Shown: positions 50,762 to 58,912 of the stretch, piece after piece | Numbering within the stretch: the first letter of the stretch is position 1 | Layout: every line of letters begins with the position of its first letter | Source of the DNA: Spirochaetota bacterium | GTDB lineage: Bacteria; Spirochaetota; Spirochaetia; Treponematales; Treponemataceae | Direction of reading: 5' to 3' | NCBI GenBank assembly: GCA_023438065.1 | Contig: JAEXRH010000017.1 | Coordinates: 1-64,000 of the forward strand | DNA length: 64,000 bases | Notes under the pieces: generated by a model | What the model was told of the DNA's origin: nothing | The model's input: only the letters and a program-made list of their open reading frames with translations | Database searches by the model: none | Translations under genes and position numbers: made by a program

Positions 50762-51453
50762 CCGTTATCGCGCTCGCGCTCGCGGCTTCCCTCTTCGGGT
50801 GCTCATCACCCCTATCGCGGTCGACGACGGAGCCCGCCGGAACGCGGCTCCCCGAAACGGGCGCGAACGAAGCGCCGGGCGGACGGGAAGGGCAGGGAAC
50901 CCCCTCGTCGATTCGCGAGTCCTTCACGATACTCTCCGGGTCTCTCGCCTGGGCCCGCAGGGACTGGGCTTCCGCCGCGAAGGCCTTCCTCGACGCGGAG
51001 GAGTCCGCCCTCGCCTCGGGTAACGAGACCCTCAGGCAATACGCGGTCTACGGGCTCGCGGCGACCTACCTCGCCGAGGACGAGTACGAGTCGGCCGTCG
51101 CCCGACTCGCGGAGCTCGACGCGGGGCTATCCCCCGAGCTCGGGTCGGGGCTTTGGTACCAGGCCGGCATCGTGGCGTTCAGGAAGGGCGAGTTTGCGGA
51201 CGCCGTCGCGATGTTCCGGAAATCGCTCGAGCGCGACGGCTCGCGCGCGGACGCCAAGATAAATCTCGAGCTCAGCGCGCGCAGCCTTTCGGAGTCTGAC
51301 TCGAAACGGAGCGCGGGCGGATCGGGCTTCGCGGAGGCGAAGCCCTCGGAATCGGACGAGGACGCGATCTTCGACCTCGTGCGGAGAAAGGAAAGGGACA
51401 GATGGAAGAACCAGGAAGAAGAGGCGTCGCGCGAAATCGTCGCGGATTATTGA
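50746..51453 (+). CDS. batC: BatC-like TPR lipoprotein
   Basis: A 235-residue lipoprotein. The signal ends ASLFGC (lipobox Cys about residue 18). TPR-like helices follow from about residue 70 (AWARRDWASAAKAFLDAEESALAS; YAVYGLAATYLAEDEYESAVARLAELD; LWYQAGIVAFRKGEFADAVAMFRKSLERD). It sits between BatB and BatD, as BatC does. The C-terminus is charged and coiled (RRKERDRWKNQEEEASRE) and overlaps the next gene by 52 nt in another frame, an unusually long overlap. Confidence 0.82.
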   Translation: METKVTVIALALAASLFGCSSPLSRSTTEPAGTRLPETGANEAPGGREGQGTPSSIRESFTILSGSLAWARRDWASAAKAFLDAEESALASGNETLRQYAVYGLAATYLAEDEYESAVARLAELDAGLSPELGSGLWYQAGIVAFRKGEFADAVAMFRKSLERDGSRADAKINLELSARSLSESDSKRSAGGSGFAEAKPSESDEDAIFDLVRRKERDRWKNQEEEASREIVADY

Positions 51454-52892
51454 GAACCCCGAATCCGCGTCTCGTTGCCCTCCTTTTCGCGGCGCTCTGC
51501 TCGCGCTCGTTCGCGTTCGACGTCGACTTCTTCGTGTCGGCCTACGAAACGACCGTCGGGGGCGAGGTCGAGACGCGCGTAACGGTGTTCGGCGCGAAGC
51601 CGGGCGAGACCTCGCTCGAGATCGCGGACATTCCCCCTTCCCTCGCGCAGGCGTCCTCGAGAAAGGAACGCGAGCGCGTCGCGAATCCCGCCTCGTCCAT
51701 GGACGAGCGCGTCCAGGCCACGGTGATCACCCAGAAATGGGTCGCCGTTTCTCCCGGAAGCGTCGCGCTCGGGCCCTTTCGCGTGAAGGTCGGGACGGAG
51801 GAGGTCGAGATCCCTCCCGTCCACCTCGCGATCTCCGAGCCGCGCGCGAGCGGAAAGACCGAGCTTCGCTGGCGATTCGACGGAGGACCTGCGCGTTCGG
51901 GAGAGCCTTCGAGGATCGTGCTCGAGGCCTCGCGCTACGGAACCGTCGACGCGATATTCTGCGACGCGCCCGAGAACGCGCTCATTGAGTCCATGCCGCT
52001 TCCGCGCGATGCCGACCGGGACGGGCAGGGATCCCCCGACCCATCGGCCACGACCGCTTCCTGGGTTCCGATAGCCGCCTGGGATTGGGCGCCGCTCGCC
52101 GTCGGGTCCGTCTCACTTCCCGTCGCGGTCGTCGAGTACACGACCCCCGAAGGCGAAACCCGCAAGGCCGTGAGCCCTTCGTATACCGTCACCGTGTCTC
52201 GCGGCGAGGGCGCGCGCGCGGAAGCGGGCCTCCCCCGATCCCTCGGTCGCGCGTTCATGAAGCCTTCCGCCGCCTCGACCGACGCCGTCGCGGATCGCGC
52301 CTCGAAAGCCGCCCCGCTTCCTAACGAGCTTGACTCGCTCGGCGACGCGGAACTCGCAGCGACCTTGCGGGAATACTGGAAGGCGGGCGAGTACGGGCGC
52401 GCCCTCGCCGCCCTTCGCTTCGCCGAGCGCTCCCGGCTCTTTCCGGGGCGGTATCGGGATGCTCGCCTCGCGTGCGAGGCAGCCCTCGCGGTGCCCGCGA
52501 CGCGCGACGTTCCTCCCGCGGCCTGGAAGCAGATCGCGGTCGTCGCCGCCGCCTTCTTCCTTTCCCTGGCGCTCGCCCTCCGCCTCGTGTCGCTTCGCGC
52601 GCGCTCCGTCTCGTCCCTCGCGGCGCTCTCCGCCGTCCTCGCGCTCGCGATCGCCTCGTTCGCCGTCGTCGTGTACGCGCGCGACAGGGATCCTTCGGCC
52701 GTGACGGTCCGCGCGGATCTCTATCACGTTCCCGATCCCGGCTCGTCCGTCGTCGAGCGCCTTCCCGAGGGACTGCCGGTGCGGGTCATCAAGGTCGCGC
52801 GCGACTGGCTCTACGTCGAGACTCCCACGGCGCTCCGCGGCTGGATCCCCTCGAAAAGCGCGTTCCTCTACACGGGAACGGAGAGGCCCTGA
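51402..52892 (+). CDS. batD: BatD-BatE fusion: oxygen-tolerance domain plus SH3b
   Basis: A 496-residue exported protein. The signal is RLVALLFAALCSRSFAF (about residues 23-39). Residues 40-280 are beta-rich in the BatD (oxygen tolerance) style (FFVSAYETTVGGEVETRVTVFG...). Then come a TPR-like helical segment (AELAATLREYWKAGEYGRALAALRFAERSRLFPG), two transmembrane helices (about 365-383 and 392-412), and a C-terminal SH3b domain (VTVRADLYHVPDPGSSVVERLPEGLPVRVIKVARDWLYVE). The TPR-TM-SH3 layout is that of BatE, so BatD and BatE are joined. ATG 51402 has AAAGGG upstream and overlaps batC by 52 nt. Confidence 0.8.
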   Translation: MEEPGRRGVARNRRGLLRTPNPRLVALLFAALCSRSFAFDVDFFVSAYETTVGGEVETRVTVFGAKPGETSLEIADIPPSLAQASSRKERERVANPASSMDERVQATVITQKWVAVSPGSVALGPFRVKVGTEEVEIPPVHLAISEPRASGKTELRWRFDGGPARSGEPSRIVLEASRYGTVDAIFCDAPENALIESMPLPRDADRDGQGSPDPSATTASWVPIAAWDWAPLAVGSVSLPVAVVEYTTPEGETRKAVSPSYTVTVSRGEGARAEAGLPRSLGRAFMKPSAASTDAVADRASKAAPLPNELDSLGDAELAATLREYWKAGEYGRALAALRFAERSRLFPGRYRDARLACEAALAVPATRDVPPAAWKQIAVVAAAFFLSLALALRLVSLRARSVSSLAALSAVLALAIASFAVVVYARDRDPSAVTVRADLYHVPDPGSSVVERLPEGLPVRVIKVARDWLYVETPTALRGWIPSKSAFLYTGTERP

Positions 52893-52896
52893 AGCG

Positions 52897-53406
52897 ATGG
52901 ATTTCGGGGATATACTCGACGAATGGGAGCGGGAGACCGCGAAGCCCCACGGCAAGAAAAGCCACAAGGCGCCGAGCAGGCGCGAGCGCGAGGATAGCGC
53001 GACAGAACCGTCGGCGAACGGGACGCGCGTGAACCCCATGGACGCATGGCTCAGGAGATACGGGGTCGAGGACAAGGATTCCGCGACGGACCCGCGGGGA
53101 AATCCGGAAAGCCCCGCCGAGCGCCGGCGACGCCTCAGGTGCGCGAAGCCCGACGCGGTCATCGACCTTCATGGCCTTACCCGCGACGACGCCTGGGCCC
53201 GGCTCACCGCCTTTTTCGCCGACGCGCGCAGGCGCGGCTTTCAGAAGGTGCTCATCATCCACGGAAAGGGAAGCCATTCGGCCGAGGATCCCGTGCTCGG
53301 TCCCCTCGTTCGCCTCTTCATCGAGCGGAATCCCCACGCGGGGGAATCGGGCCACTCGAGCCGCGACGAGGGCGGGACCGGCTCCACCTGGGTAATACTC
53401 AAGTAA
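52897..53406 (+). CDS. Smr domain protein
   Basis: A 169-residue protein with a charged N-terminal half and a C-terminal Smr domain (about residues 85-169). The motifs are VIDLHGLTRDDAWARL (the DxHG motif) and KVLIIHGKGSHS (HGxG). Smr domains nick DNA or RNA; stand-alone Smr proteins can cleave stalled mRNA. It lies 4 nt after BatD, so it is probably read with the Bat operon by chance of position. Confidence 0.9.
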   Translation: MDFGDILDEWERETAKPHGKKSHKAPSRREREDSATEPSANGTRVNPMDAWLRRYGVEDKDSATDPRGNPESPAERRRRLRCAKPDAVIDLHGLTRDDAWARLTAFFADARRRGFQKVLIIHGKGSHSAEDPVLGPLVRLFIERNPHAGESGHSSRDEGGTGSTWVILK

Positions 53407-53422
53407 AAAGCCCTGCCGGTTC

Positions 53423-53451
53423 TTGTATCCGGCGGCCGATTTCGGTATTTT
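53423..53451 (+). promoter_or_regulatory. Possible promoter of the J-domain gene
   Basis: TTGTAT (53423-53428), 17 nt, TATTTT (53446-53451), followed by GGAAGGAG and ATG 53483. Hexamers are modest. Confidence 0.4.
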
Positions 53452-53482
53452 ATAGGGGTATCACCGCATCGGAAGGAGTGAG

Positions 53483-54034
53483 ATGTCCGACCATTACGAA
53501 ACGCTCAACGTGTCCCGCGACGCGACGACCGAGCAGATAAAGAAATCCTATCGCGAGCTCGCGTTCAAGTGGCACCCCGACCGTAACGCCGGGAATCCCC
53601 AGGCGGAAGAGCAGTTCAAGAGGATAAACGAGGCGTATTCCGTCCTTGGCGATCCCGAGAAAAAAGCCCGCTACGACATGGGCGCCCCCGAAGGGTTCCC
53701 CGCGTACGAAACCGCCGGACAGGGCTACAACCCCTATGGCGCCTACGGACAGGGACAGGGCGACGAGGATGGCCAGTTCTCGTGGACCTTCTACGGCCCG
53801 TTCGCCTTCGGCGGCACCTGGAAACGGCCCGAGCCGCGCGAGCCGACCCGGCAGGAGGCCGTCGAGTGGCTTCTCCGGAGCGTTCTCACCCTCGGCGCGG
53901 GAATCCTCCTTCTTCGCGTGTCGATGATCTTCGGGATCTTCGGGCTTCTTCTCTGCCTCATGGCGATCGGCCGCGGCTTCATGAACTCGATCCGCGCGAT
54001 CAGGCTCCTCTTTCGTCTCCGAAAGCGCGCCTAG
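53483..54034 (+). CDS. Membrane-associated J-domain protein
   Basis: A 183-residue DnaJ-like co-chaperone. The J domain is at residues 1-65, with YETLNVSRDATTEQIKKSYRELA and the HPD triad in KWHPDRNAG. A Gly/Tyr/Gln-rich linker follows (GQGYNPYGAYGQGQG). The C-terminal part holds one or two hydrophobic segments (VLTLGAGILLLRVSMIFGIFGLLLCLMAIG, about 130-160) and a basic tail. It lacks the zinc-finger and CTD of true DnaJ, so it is a J protein that recruits DnaK at the membrane. A GGAAGGAG site precedes it. Confidence 0.88.
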   Translation: MSDHYETLNVSRDATTEQIKKSYRELAFKWHPDRNAGNPQAEEQFKRINEAYSVLGDPEKKARYDMGAPEGFPAYETAGQGYNPYGAYGQGQGDEDGQFSWTFYGPFAFGGTWKRPEPREPTRQEAVEWLLRSVLTLGAGILLLRVSMIFGIFGLLLCLMAIGRGFMNSIRAIRLLFRLRKRA

Positions 54035-54063
54035 CGCGCGACCAAACGCCCTTTAAAATGAAG

Positions 54064-54107
54064 AAGGCCGGGACTCCCGCGTATCGGGGTGACCGGCCTT
54101 TTTTATT
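54064..54107 (+). terminator. Terminator of the J-domain gene
   Basis: AAGGCCGG (54064-54071) pairs with CCGGCCTT (54093-54100) around a 21-nt loop that has an inner CCC/GGG pairing. A T-run (TTTTATT) follows. It lies 30 nt past the stop. Confidence 0.75.
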
Positions 54108-54162
54108 CGGCGCGCCGCGCCATGGCGGCGACGCTCGAGCGTACGGGAAAACGGAATGTCGC

Positions 54163-54381
54163 TTATTTTTCGCGGTAGATGATGCGGCCGCGGTTGAGGT
54201 CGTAGGGGGAGAGTGCTACCTTCACGCTGTCGCCGGGGACGATCCTGATGTAGTGCTTGCGCATCTTTCCCGAAAGGTGCGCGAGAATGACGTGCCCGTT
54301 CTGCAGTTCAACCCTGAACATGGTATTCGGCAGCGATTCCTTCACGATGCCCTCGACTTCGATAGCTTCTTCCTTCGCCAC
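54163..54381 (-). CDS. infA: Translation initiation factor IF-1
   Basis: A 72-residue OB-fold protein: MAKEEAIEVEGIVKESLPNTMFRVELQNGHVILAHLSGKMRKHYIRIVPGDSVKVALSPYDL. This is near identical in outline to known IF-1, which blocks the A site during initiation. The start is GTG at 54381, placed by the family N-terminus MAKEEAIE and GGAGGA just upstream. It is divergent from the dksA-like gene, with the promoter gap between them. Confidence 0.97.
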   Translation of the reverse strand: MAKEEAIEVEGIVKESLPNTMFRVELQNGHVILAHLSGKMRKHYIRIVPGDSVKVALSPYDLNRGRIIYREK

Positions 54382-54421
54382 GGTTCCTCCAAAATTTGAT
54401 GCGAAAATCGGCAGAAATTGT

Positions 54422-54450
54422 TTGATTTTTGCGGATTTCGTTCGTATAAT
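54422..54450 (+). promoter_or_regulatory. dksA-like gene promoter
   Basis: TTGATT (54422-54427), a 17-nt spacer, TATAAT (54445-54450, full consensus). It leaves a leader of about 35 nt with CTGGAGTG before ATG 54491. Confidence 0.7.
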
Positions 54451-54490
54451 TCTAGGGTCAATCACTATCTTTGTCAACTGGAGTGCCCGA

Positions 54491-54847
54491 ATGGAGAAAG
54501 AATTCACCGATAAGATGAAACAATCGCTCATTAACCTGAAAAAGGAAATCATAGATACGCTCATCGCGAACAACGAGGACTTCCGCGACATCGTCGAGGG
54601 CCTCGATCCGAAGGACTTCGCGGACATCGCCGCGGACGACATGGACCGCAAGATGCTCGAGACCATCGGGTCTAAGGACATGAAGCGCATGAAGCTCATC
54701 GATTCCGCCATCACCCGCATCGAGCAGGGCAAGTACGGCCTTTGCATGAAGTGCGGAAAGAAGATCCCGAAGGAGCGGCTCGAGGCGATCCCCTATGCCC
54801 TCATGTGCATCGAGTGCCAGAGCGCCGACGAGCGGAGAAACCGGTAG
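54491..54847 (+). CDS. dksA: TraR/DksA-family zinc-finger protein
   Basis: A 118-residue member of the DksA/TraR family that binds RNA polymerase and, with (p)ppGpp, tunes transcription. The N-terminus is a coiled coil (DKMKQSLINLKKEIIDTLIANNEDF...). The C-terminal zinc finger is CMKCGKKIPKERLEAIPYALMCIEC, with four Cys ligands. Start ATG 54491 is set by the 118-aa family length and the ribosome site. Symbol by homology; a general name is safer if the genome has other copies. Confidence 0.93.
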   Translation: MEKEFTDKMKQSLINLKKEIIDTLIANNEDFRDIVEGLDPKDFADIAADDMDRKMLETIGSKDMKRMKLIDSAITRIEQGKYGLCMKCGKKIPKERLEAIPYALMCIECQSADERRNR

Positions 54848-54953
54848 CAGGGGGGACGCCCTTCACCTCGCGACTAGCGTCAAACGAATATCGGGCGCGG
54901 AGCCCCTTTCGGCCTCTCGAAGCTACGCTGACCGATACACCCTGCCTCCAAAG

Positions 54954-54992
54954 GTCATGCCGCCCCGTAAAGGCGGCATGACGCTTTTACGG
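54954..54992. repeat. Nested alternative hairpins between dksA and the FGE-like gene
   Basis: GTCATGCCGCC (54954-54964) pairs perfectly with GGCGGCATGAC (54972-54982). Its loop CCGTAAA (54965-54971) pairs in turn with TTTACGG (54986-54992). The two stems cannot form together. It lies between two convergent genes and lacks a clear T-run. Confidence 0.7.
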
Positions 54993-55018
54993 CACCCCCT
55001 CGTCCCTCCGTTCGGGTC

Positions 55019-56572
55019 TTATTCCGTCTCTTCGATCACCGATCGCACGACGCGGAATCCGACGTTGCGGCTGAGGTCGATGAATCCGTGATTGACGAGA
55101 TCCCGCAAGCTCATCGAGGTGAATGAACGCGCCGTGCAGCGCGCCGCAGTATTGGAGTGGAGGCTGTCCCCTCCCCGGATGACACGCGTCATGCCCGATG
55201 CCCGATCCTTTTTCACCGCTCGATCCGGGTTTCGATACGAAGCATAGGTGTCCCAACACCATTCATACACATTTCCCCCGAGGTCATAGATTCCGAGGGT
55301 ATTCGGTTTTCTCGAGGCTACGGCCTCGAAGCCGTTTCCGTTCGCGGTGGCCATTGTCACGGCGACATCACTGACCGTGTCGCTTCCCGGGTAACTGAAA
55401 CGCTCCTGTCCGCTTCCTCCTTTCGCGGCATATTCCCATTCAGCCTCGGTAGGAAGACGGTATCCGTCGGCGAGCCGATCCCAAATAATGTCGTAGATTC
55501 GGGTTTTTTCATAGGAAGTGGTTTTAATTATGTACGCGGGCGTATATCCCTCGCGGAGACTGGCCGCGTTGCAGTACTCGAGCGCGTTGACCCAATCGAT
55601 AAGCAGCACGGGGTAGTGAATGCCGTACTTTTTTTGGCTAAACCCCTTTTCCGTTCCGACGGGAAGGAATCGCATCGTTCTCTCGAACTCCCCCTGCGTG
55701 ACCTCGGTCTTTCCCATCCAGAAGGACCCCACGGTGACCTCGTGCGCGGGGCGCTCGTTGAGCGGTCCGGTATCGGATCCCATCGTGAAGGTGCCGCCCT
55801 CGACGAAAACCATTCGCTCGTTCGTTCCTTCCGGCTGGGTCGGTTTCGCCGTGGCTCGCGCCTTGACTCTTTCGGGGAGGGATATCGACACGGTCGCGCA
55901 TTCGCCCTCGGCGACCTCGATCTCGACGAGCGCGATCTCTCTCGGTTTCGAGCCCTTCGCGCTCCAGGAAATCGAGACGAGGTGGCGCCCCTCGACGACG
56001 CGGTCGATCGGGGTCAAGTCTTCGGCGACCTTCGAGCCGTCGAGAAAGACCGTAGCCGTGCCCTCGGCCGCGCCGGGATTCGCGATATCGAAGGCGATCG
56101 AGCCGAAGCCGACGTGGCGGCCGGCGATCGCGTCGATGACGGCGAAGGTGAGGGTGTCGGCGCACGAAAAGACGTCGAAGACCGACGTGCCCCTCGCGGT
56201 TTTCCTGATCGTGGTCTTCCCCTTCGCGCGGTCGAAGAGGGCGAGCGAGTATTCCTGCGCGCCTCCCTTGGCGGCGCCGATCGAGCCGTAGAGGACGTAG
56301 TCGACGCTCTCGCCCTCGCACCAGGGGATCAGCTCCTTGTCGGCGAGGCCGGGGGCCGCGGTCGCCGGAGCGACCAGCTCGTAGGAACCCAAAAGCCTGA
56401 TCGTGAGGGCGAGGCTCTCGGTCGCGGTCGCCGCGGGGGTGTCGAAGGAGGCATCGCCGGTGCGGTTCGCGAAACCCGCTATCGCGACGTGGGGAAGAGT
56501 CCCGGTCGGCGGGGCCGTGAAAGCGATATACGAGAGCAGCGTGCAGGCGAGGATAAACGCGATTTTTTTCAT
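55019..56572 (-). CDS. Exported TolB/PEGA/FGE-fold protein
   Basis: A 517-residue secreted protein in three parts. A signal peptide (MKKIAFILACTLLSYIAFTA) is followed by a TolB-N-like domain (VAIAGFANRTGDASFDTPAATATESLALTIRLLGSYELV). A PEGA-like beta repeat follows near residues 170-215 (GTATVFLDGSKVAEDLTPIDRVVEGRHLVSI). Next is a sulfatase-modifying FGE fold from about 250 (VFVEGGTFTMGSDTGPLNERPAHEVTVGSFWMGKTEVTQGEF..., GYRLPTEAEWEYAAKGG, LGIYDLGGNVYEWCWD). The copper-binding Cys pair of true FGE is missing and the end reads NVGFRVVRS, without the usual Cys. It is probably a binding rather than catalytic domain. A ribosome site AAGGAG and promoter lie upstream. Confidence 0.85.
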   Translation of the reverse strand: MKKIAFILACTLLSYIAFTAPPTGTLPHVAIAGFANRTGDASFDTPAATATESLALTIRLLGSYELVAPATAAPGLADKELIPWCEGESVDYVLYGSIGAAKGGAQEYSLALFDRAKGKTTIRKTARGTSVFDVFSCADTLTFAVIDAIAGRHVGFGSIAFDIANPGAAEGTATVFLDGSKVAEDLTPIDRVVEGRHLVSISWSAKGSKPREIALVEIEVAEGECATVSISLPERVKARATAKPTQPEGTNERMVFVEGGTFTMGSDTGPLNERPAHEVTVGSFWMGKTEVTQGEFERTMRFLPVGTEKGFSQKKYGIHYPVLLIDWVNALEYCNAASLREGYTPAYIIKTTSYEKTRIYDIIWDRLADGYRLPTEAEWEYAAKGGSGQERFSYPGSDTVSDVAVTMATANGNGFEAVASRKPNTLGIYDLGGNVYEWCWDTYASYRNPDRAVKKDRASGMTRVIRGGDSLHSNTAARCTARSFTSMSLRDLVNHGFIDLSRNVGFRVVRSVIEETE

Positions 56573-56610
56573 TGCGATACTCCTTGTCTTCTTGTATCGG
56601 GCAATGGAAA

Positions 56611-56640
56611 ACTATCTCGCCGACGATGTGCTTTTGTCAA
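56611..56640 (-). promoter_or_regulatory. Promoter of the FGE-fold gene
   Basis: On the minus strand: TTGACA (56640-56635), 18 nt, GATAGT (56616-56611). It lies about 40 nt upstream of ATG 56572. Confidence 0.55.
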
Positions 56641-56695
56641 GAAGCGATCGGCGCGCGGGGGAATTTCCCGATAGCGTTTCCCCGGATGGGGGAAC

Positions 56696-56701
56696 TACAA
56701 T
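56696..56701 (+). promoter_or_regulatory. Candidate leaderless -10 of the SGNH gene
   Basis: TACAAT (5 of 6) ends at 56701. Six nt (TAACCC) separate it from ATG 56708, with no ribosome site. The -35 region shows no good match. Confidence 0.4.
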
Positions 56702-56707
56702 TAACCC

Positions 56708-57985
56708 ATGAAAACCACTATACGAACCAGGGGTATGGCTTTCGCGATGGCAACCTGTCTCGCGGTCTCGGCGATCTCGCCGGCGCGAGCGTACGCGGAG
56801 GCCCGTGGATCCGGTTCGGGAGGATCAATGATAACCGACACAAGGGCCGCGATGATCGCGCGCTCGCTCGTCTCTACGGGGAACAACGCGCGGCTCAAGG
56901 CCGCGATCGACCGGGCTCGCTCGGGGAAGAAGGTCACGCTCGCCTACATCGGAGGCTCGATCACCGAGGGTTTCAACGCGACCGGGCCCGACAAATCCTG
57001 GGCGCGCCTCTCCCGCGACGCGTTCCGCGACATGTTCGCCGGCGGCGACGACTCGCTCGTCGGTTATCTCAACGCGGGCATGGCGGGAACGCCCTCTTCG
57101 CTCGGGATGATCCGCTACCGGCGCGACGTCCTCGACCGGCTCGACTCGAAGCCCGACATCGCGTTCGTCGAGTTCGCCGTCAACGACGGCGACGACCCGA
57201 CGGGCGGCGCCGCGTTCGAGAGTCTCGTTCGCGGCATCCTCGAATCCGACGACGGGACCGCGGTCGTGCTTGTCTTCAGCGTGTTCCAGTCGCGCTGGAA
57301 TCTCGAGGATCGCCTCGCGCCCGTCGGGAAGGGCTACGGCCTTCCGATGGTGAGCGTGAAGAACGCGGTCGTTCCCGCCCTCGAAGCGGGAACGCTAACC
57401 GACGCCGAGTTCTTCGCGGACATCTATCATCCGACCGACTCGGGCCACCGTCTCATGGCCGATTGCGTCGCGAACCTGTTCAAGGCGGTCGACGCCGAGC
57501 CCCTGAGCGCCAGGGACGCGGAGCTTCCGAAGGAGGCCGTCATCGGCTACCGGTTTGACGGGATCAGGATGATCGACGCGAGGACCGTGCCGCGCGGCGT
57601 CAAGGTCTCGGCGGGCGCGTTCAAGGGGACGGACGAGTCGATCGGGACTTTCAACCGCGAGAACCCCGAGCCGACTTTTCCCGCGAACTGGCACAAGGCG
57701 GCGGGCAAGAAGGGCGGCGAGTTCACGATGAAGATCGCCTGCAAGAATCTCGTCATCGTCTACAAGAAGTCACGGGCGGGATGCTCGTTCGGCACGGCCG
57801 AAGCGTACGTGGACGGCGAGCTCGTGAACGGCCTCGACGGGGAGCCGAGCAACGGCTGGAACAACCCGTGGACAAGCGTGCTCATCGACGAGGAGGTCGC
57901 TAAGCCGCACGTGGTCAAGATCAGGATGGAAGACGACTCGGCCGACTTGGCGTTCACGATACTCGCTTTCGGCTATACGGAGTGA
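56708..57985 (+). CDS. Exported SGNH/GDSL-type esterase
   Basis: A 425-residue secreted hydrolase. A signal peptide runs to about residue 30 (AMATCLAVSAISPARAYAEA). The SGNH blocks are: YIGGSITEG (catalytic Ser in GGSIT, near residue 81), NAGMAGTPSS (block II Gly), FVEFAVNDGDD (block III Asn) and DIYHPTDSGH (block V Asp and His, near 240). The C-terminal 160 residues form a beta domain (VIGYRFDGIRMIDAR...TMKIACKNLVIVYKK...) which may bind carbohydrate. It looks like a carbohydrate acetylesterase acting on plant or bacterial glycans; substrate unknown. It lacks a Shine-Dalgarno; the start is 6 nt after TACAAT. Confidence 0.87.
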   Translation: MKTTIRTRGMAFAMATCLAVSAISPARAYAEARGSGSGGSMITDTRAAMIARSLVSTGNNARLKAAIDRARSGKKVTLAYIGGSITEGFNATGPDKSWARLSRDAFRDMFAGGDDSLVGYLNAGMAGTPSSLGMIRYRRDVLDRLDSKPDIAFVEFAVNDGDDPTGGAAFESLVRGILESDDGTAVVLVFSVFQSRWNLEDRLAPVGKGYGLPMVSVKNAVVPALEAGTLTDAEFFADIYHPTDSGHRLMADCVANLFKAVDAEPLSARDAELPKEAVIGYRFDGIRMIDARTVPRGVKVSAGAFKGTDESIGTFNRENPEPTFPANWHKAAGKKGGEFTMKIACKNLVIVYKKSRAGCSFGTAEAYVDGELVNGLDGEPSNGWNNPWTSVLIDEEVAKPHVVKIRMEDDSADLAFTILAFGYTE

Positions 57986-58045
57986 TATCGTCGCGCCATA
58001 TTTGCTCGGTGTTTGCGCGCCGTCGGTTTGGAAGGATGGGCGCGG

Positions 58046-58912
58046 TCAGAAGGATTCCTGGACCCAGCCGGAGTCGTCTCGGAAGGAAAGCGTTTCGTAT
58101 CCCGCCTTTCGCGCGGCCGCGCGGGCGAGGTCGTACGCGCACGCGATGTCGGTCGCGGAATGCGCGTCCGAGCTGATCGTCACGGGAACTCCCGCGCGGT
58201 TGAGGAGCGCGAGGATGTCGGCGGAGGGATAGGGGGTTGTAACGGACTTTCGCGCGATGCCGCCGGTGTTGATCTCGACGATCTTGCCCGAGCGGGCGAT
58301 CGCGCGCACGGTCTCGCGCGCCTCGCGGCGGTACCAGGAGGCGTCCTCGTCGAAGAAGCGGAGCTCGCCGTTTCGCCTCCGGACGACGTCGAGGTGACCG
58401 ACGACGTCGAAGCGGGATGACGAGACCATGTCGCGCACGGTCGACCAGTACGCCTCGACCGCCCGCCGGCCGTCGCCCGCGAAGAGGGTCTCGATGCCGC
58501 GCGCGACGGTTTGTGCCGGCGCGTCGACCGCCCAGAGACTCCGGGGCGCGCCTTTCGCGCGGTTTCGGCCGCCGTCGGCCCTCACGAAATGTACCGATCC
58601 CACGAGGATGTCCGGCGCGAAGCGCGCGTAGAACTCGGGATCGGGCGCGGTGACGCCGTCGATGTAGTCGGCCTCGAAGCCGAAAAGCACGCGGAGCTTG
58701 CCCGCGTATTCTTCCTTGAGCCGGGCGATCTCGGACGAGTACGCGGGATAGGAGGCGAGCGGGAGGTGCCATTCGGTCGCGAAGGGCCAGGCGGCGTGCG
58801 CGGTGAAGGAGAGGTCGGTCATCCCGGCCTTGAGCGCGGCCTCTGCCATCGCGCGCGGGGTTTCGGCGCCGTCGCAGAGGTTCGTGTGGACGTGGTAGCT
58901 CGCGATTCGCAT
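58046..58912 (-). CDS. PHP-domain histidinol-phosphatase-like enzyme
   Basis: A 288-residue PHP-fold metal phosphoesterase. Its motif I is YHVHTNLCDG (HxH), then FTAHAAWP, FGFEADYIDG (Glu), GSVHFV (His), VGHLDVV (His-x-Asp), EINTGGI and ISSDAHSATDIA (Asp-x-His). This set matches histidinol phosphatase (HisK type), the eighth step of histidine synthesis, but related PHP enzymes act on other phosphates. ATG 58912 shares one base with the stop of the kinase gene upstream (TGATG). No other his genes lie nearby, so the assignment is by homology only. Confidence 0.8.
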   Translation of the reverse strand: MRIASYHVHTNLCDGAETPRAMAEAALKAGMTDLSFTAHAAWPFATEWHLPLASYPAYSSEIARLKEEYAGKLRVLFGFEADYIDGVTAPDPEFYARFAPDILVGSVHFVRADGGRNRAKGAPRSLWAVDAPAQTVARGIETLFAGDGRRAVEAYWSTVRDMVSSSRFDVVGHLDVVRRRNGELRFFDEDASWYRREARETVRAIARSGKIVEINTGGIARKSVTTPYPSADILALLNRAGVPVTISSDAHSATDIACAYDLARAAARKAGYETLSFRDDSGWVQESF

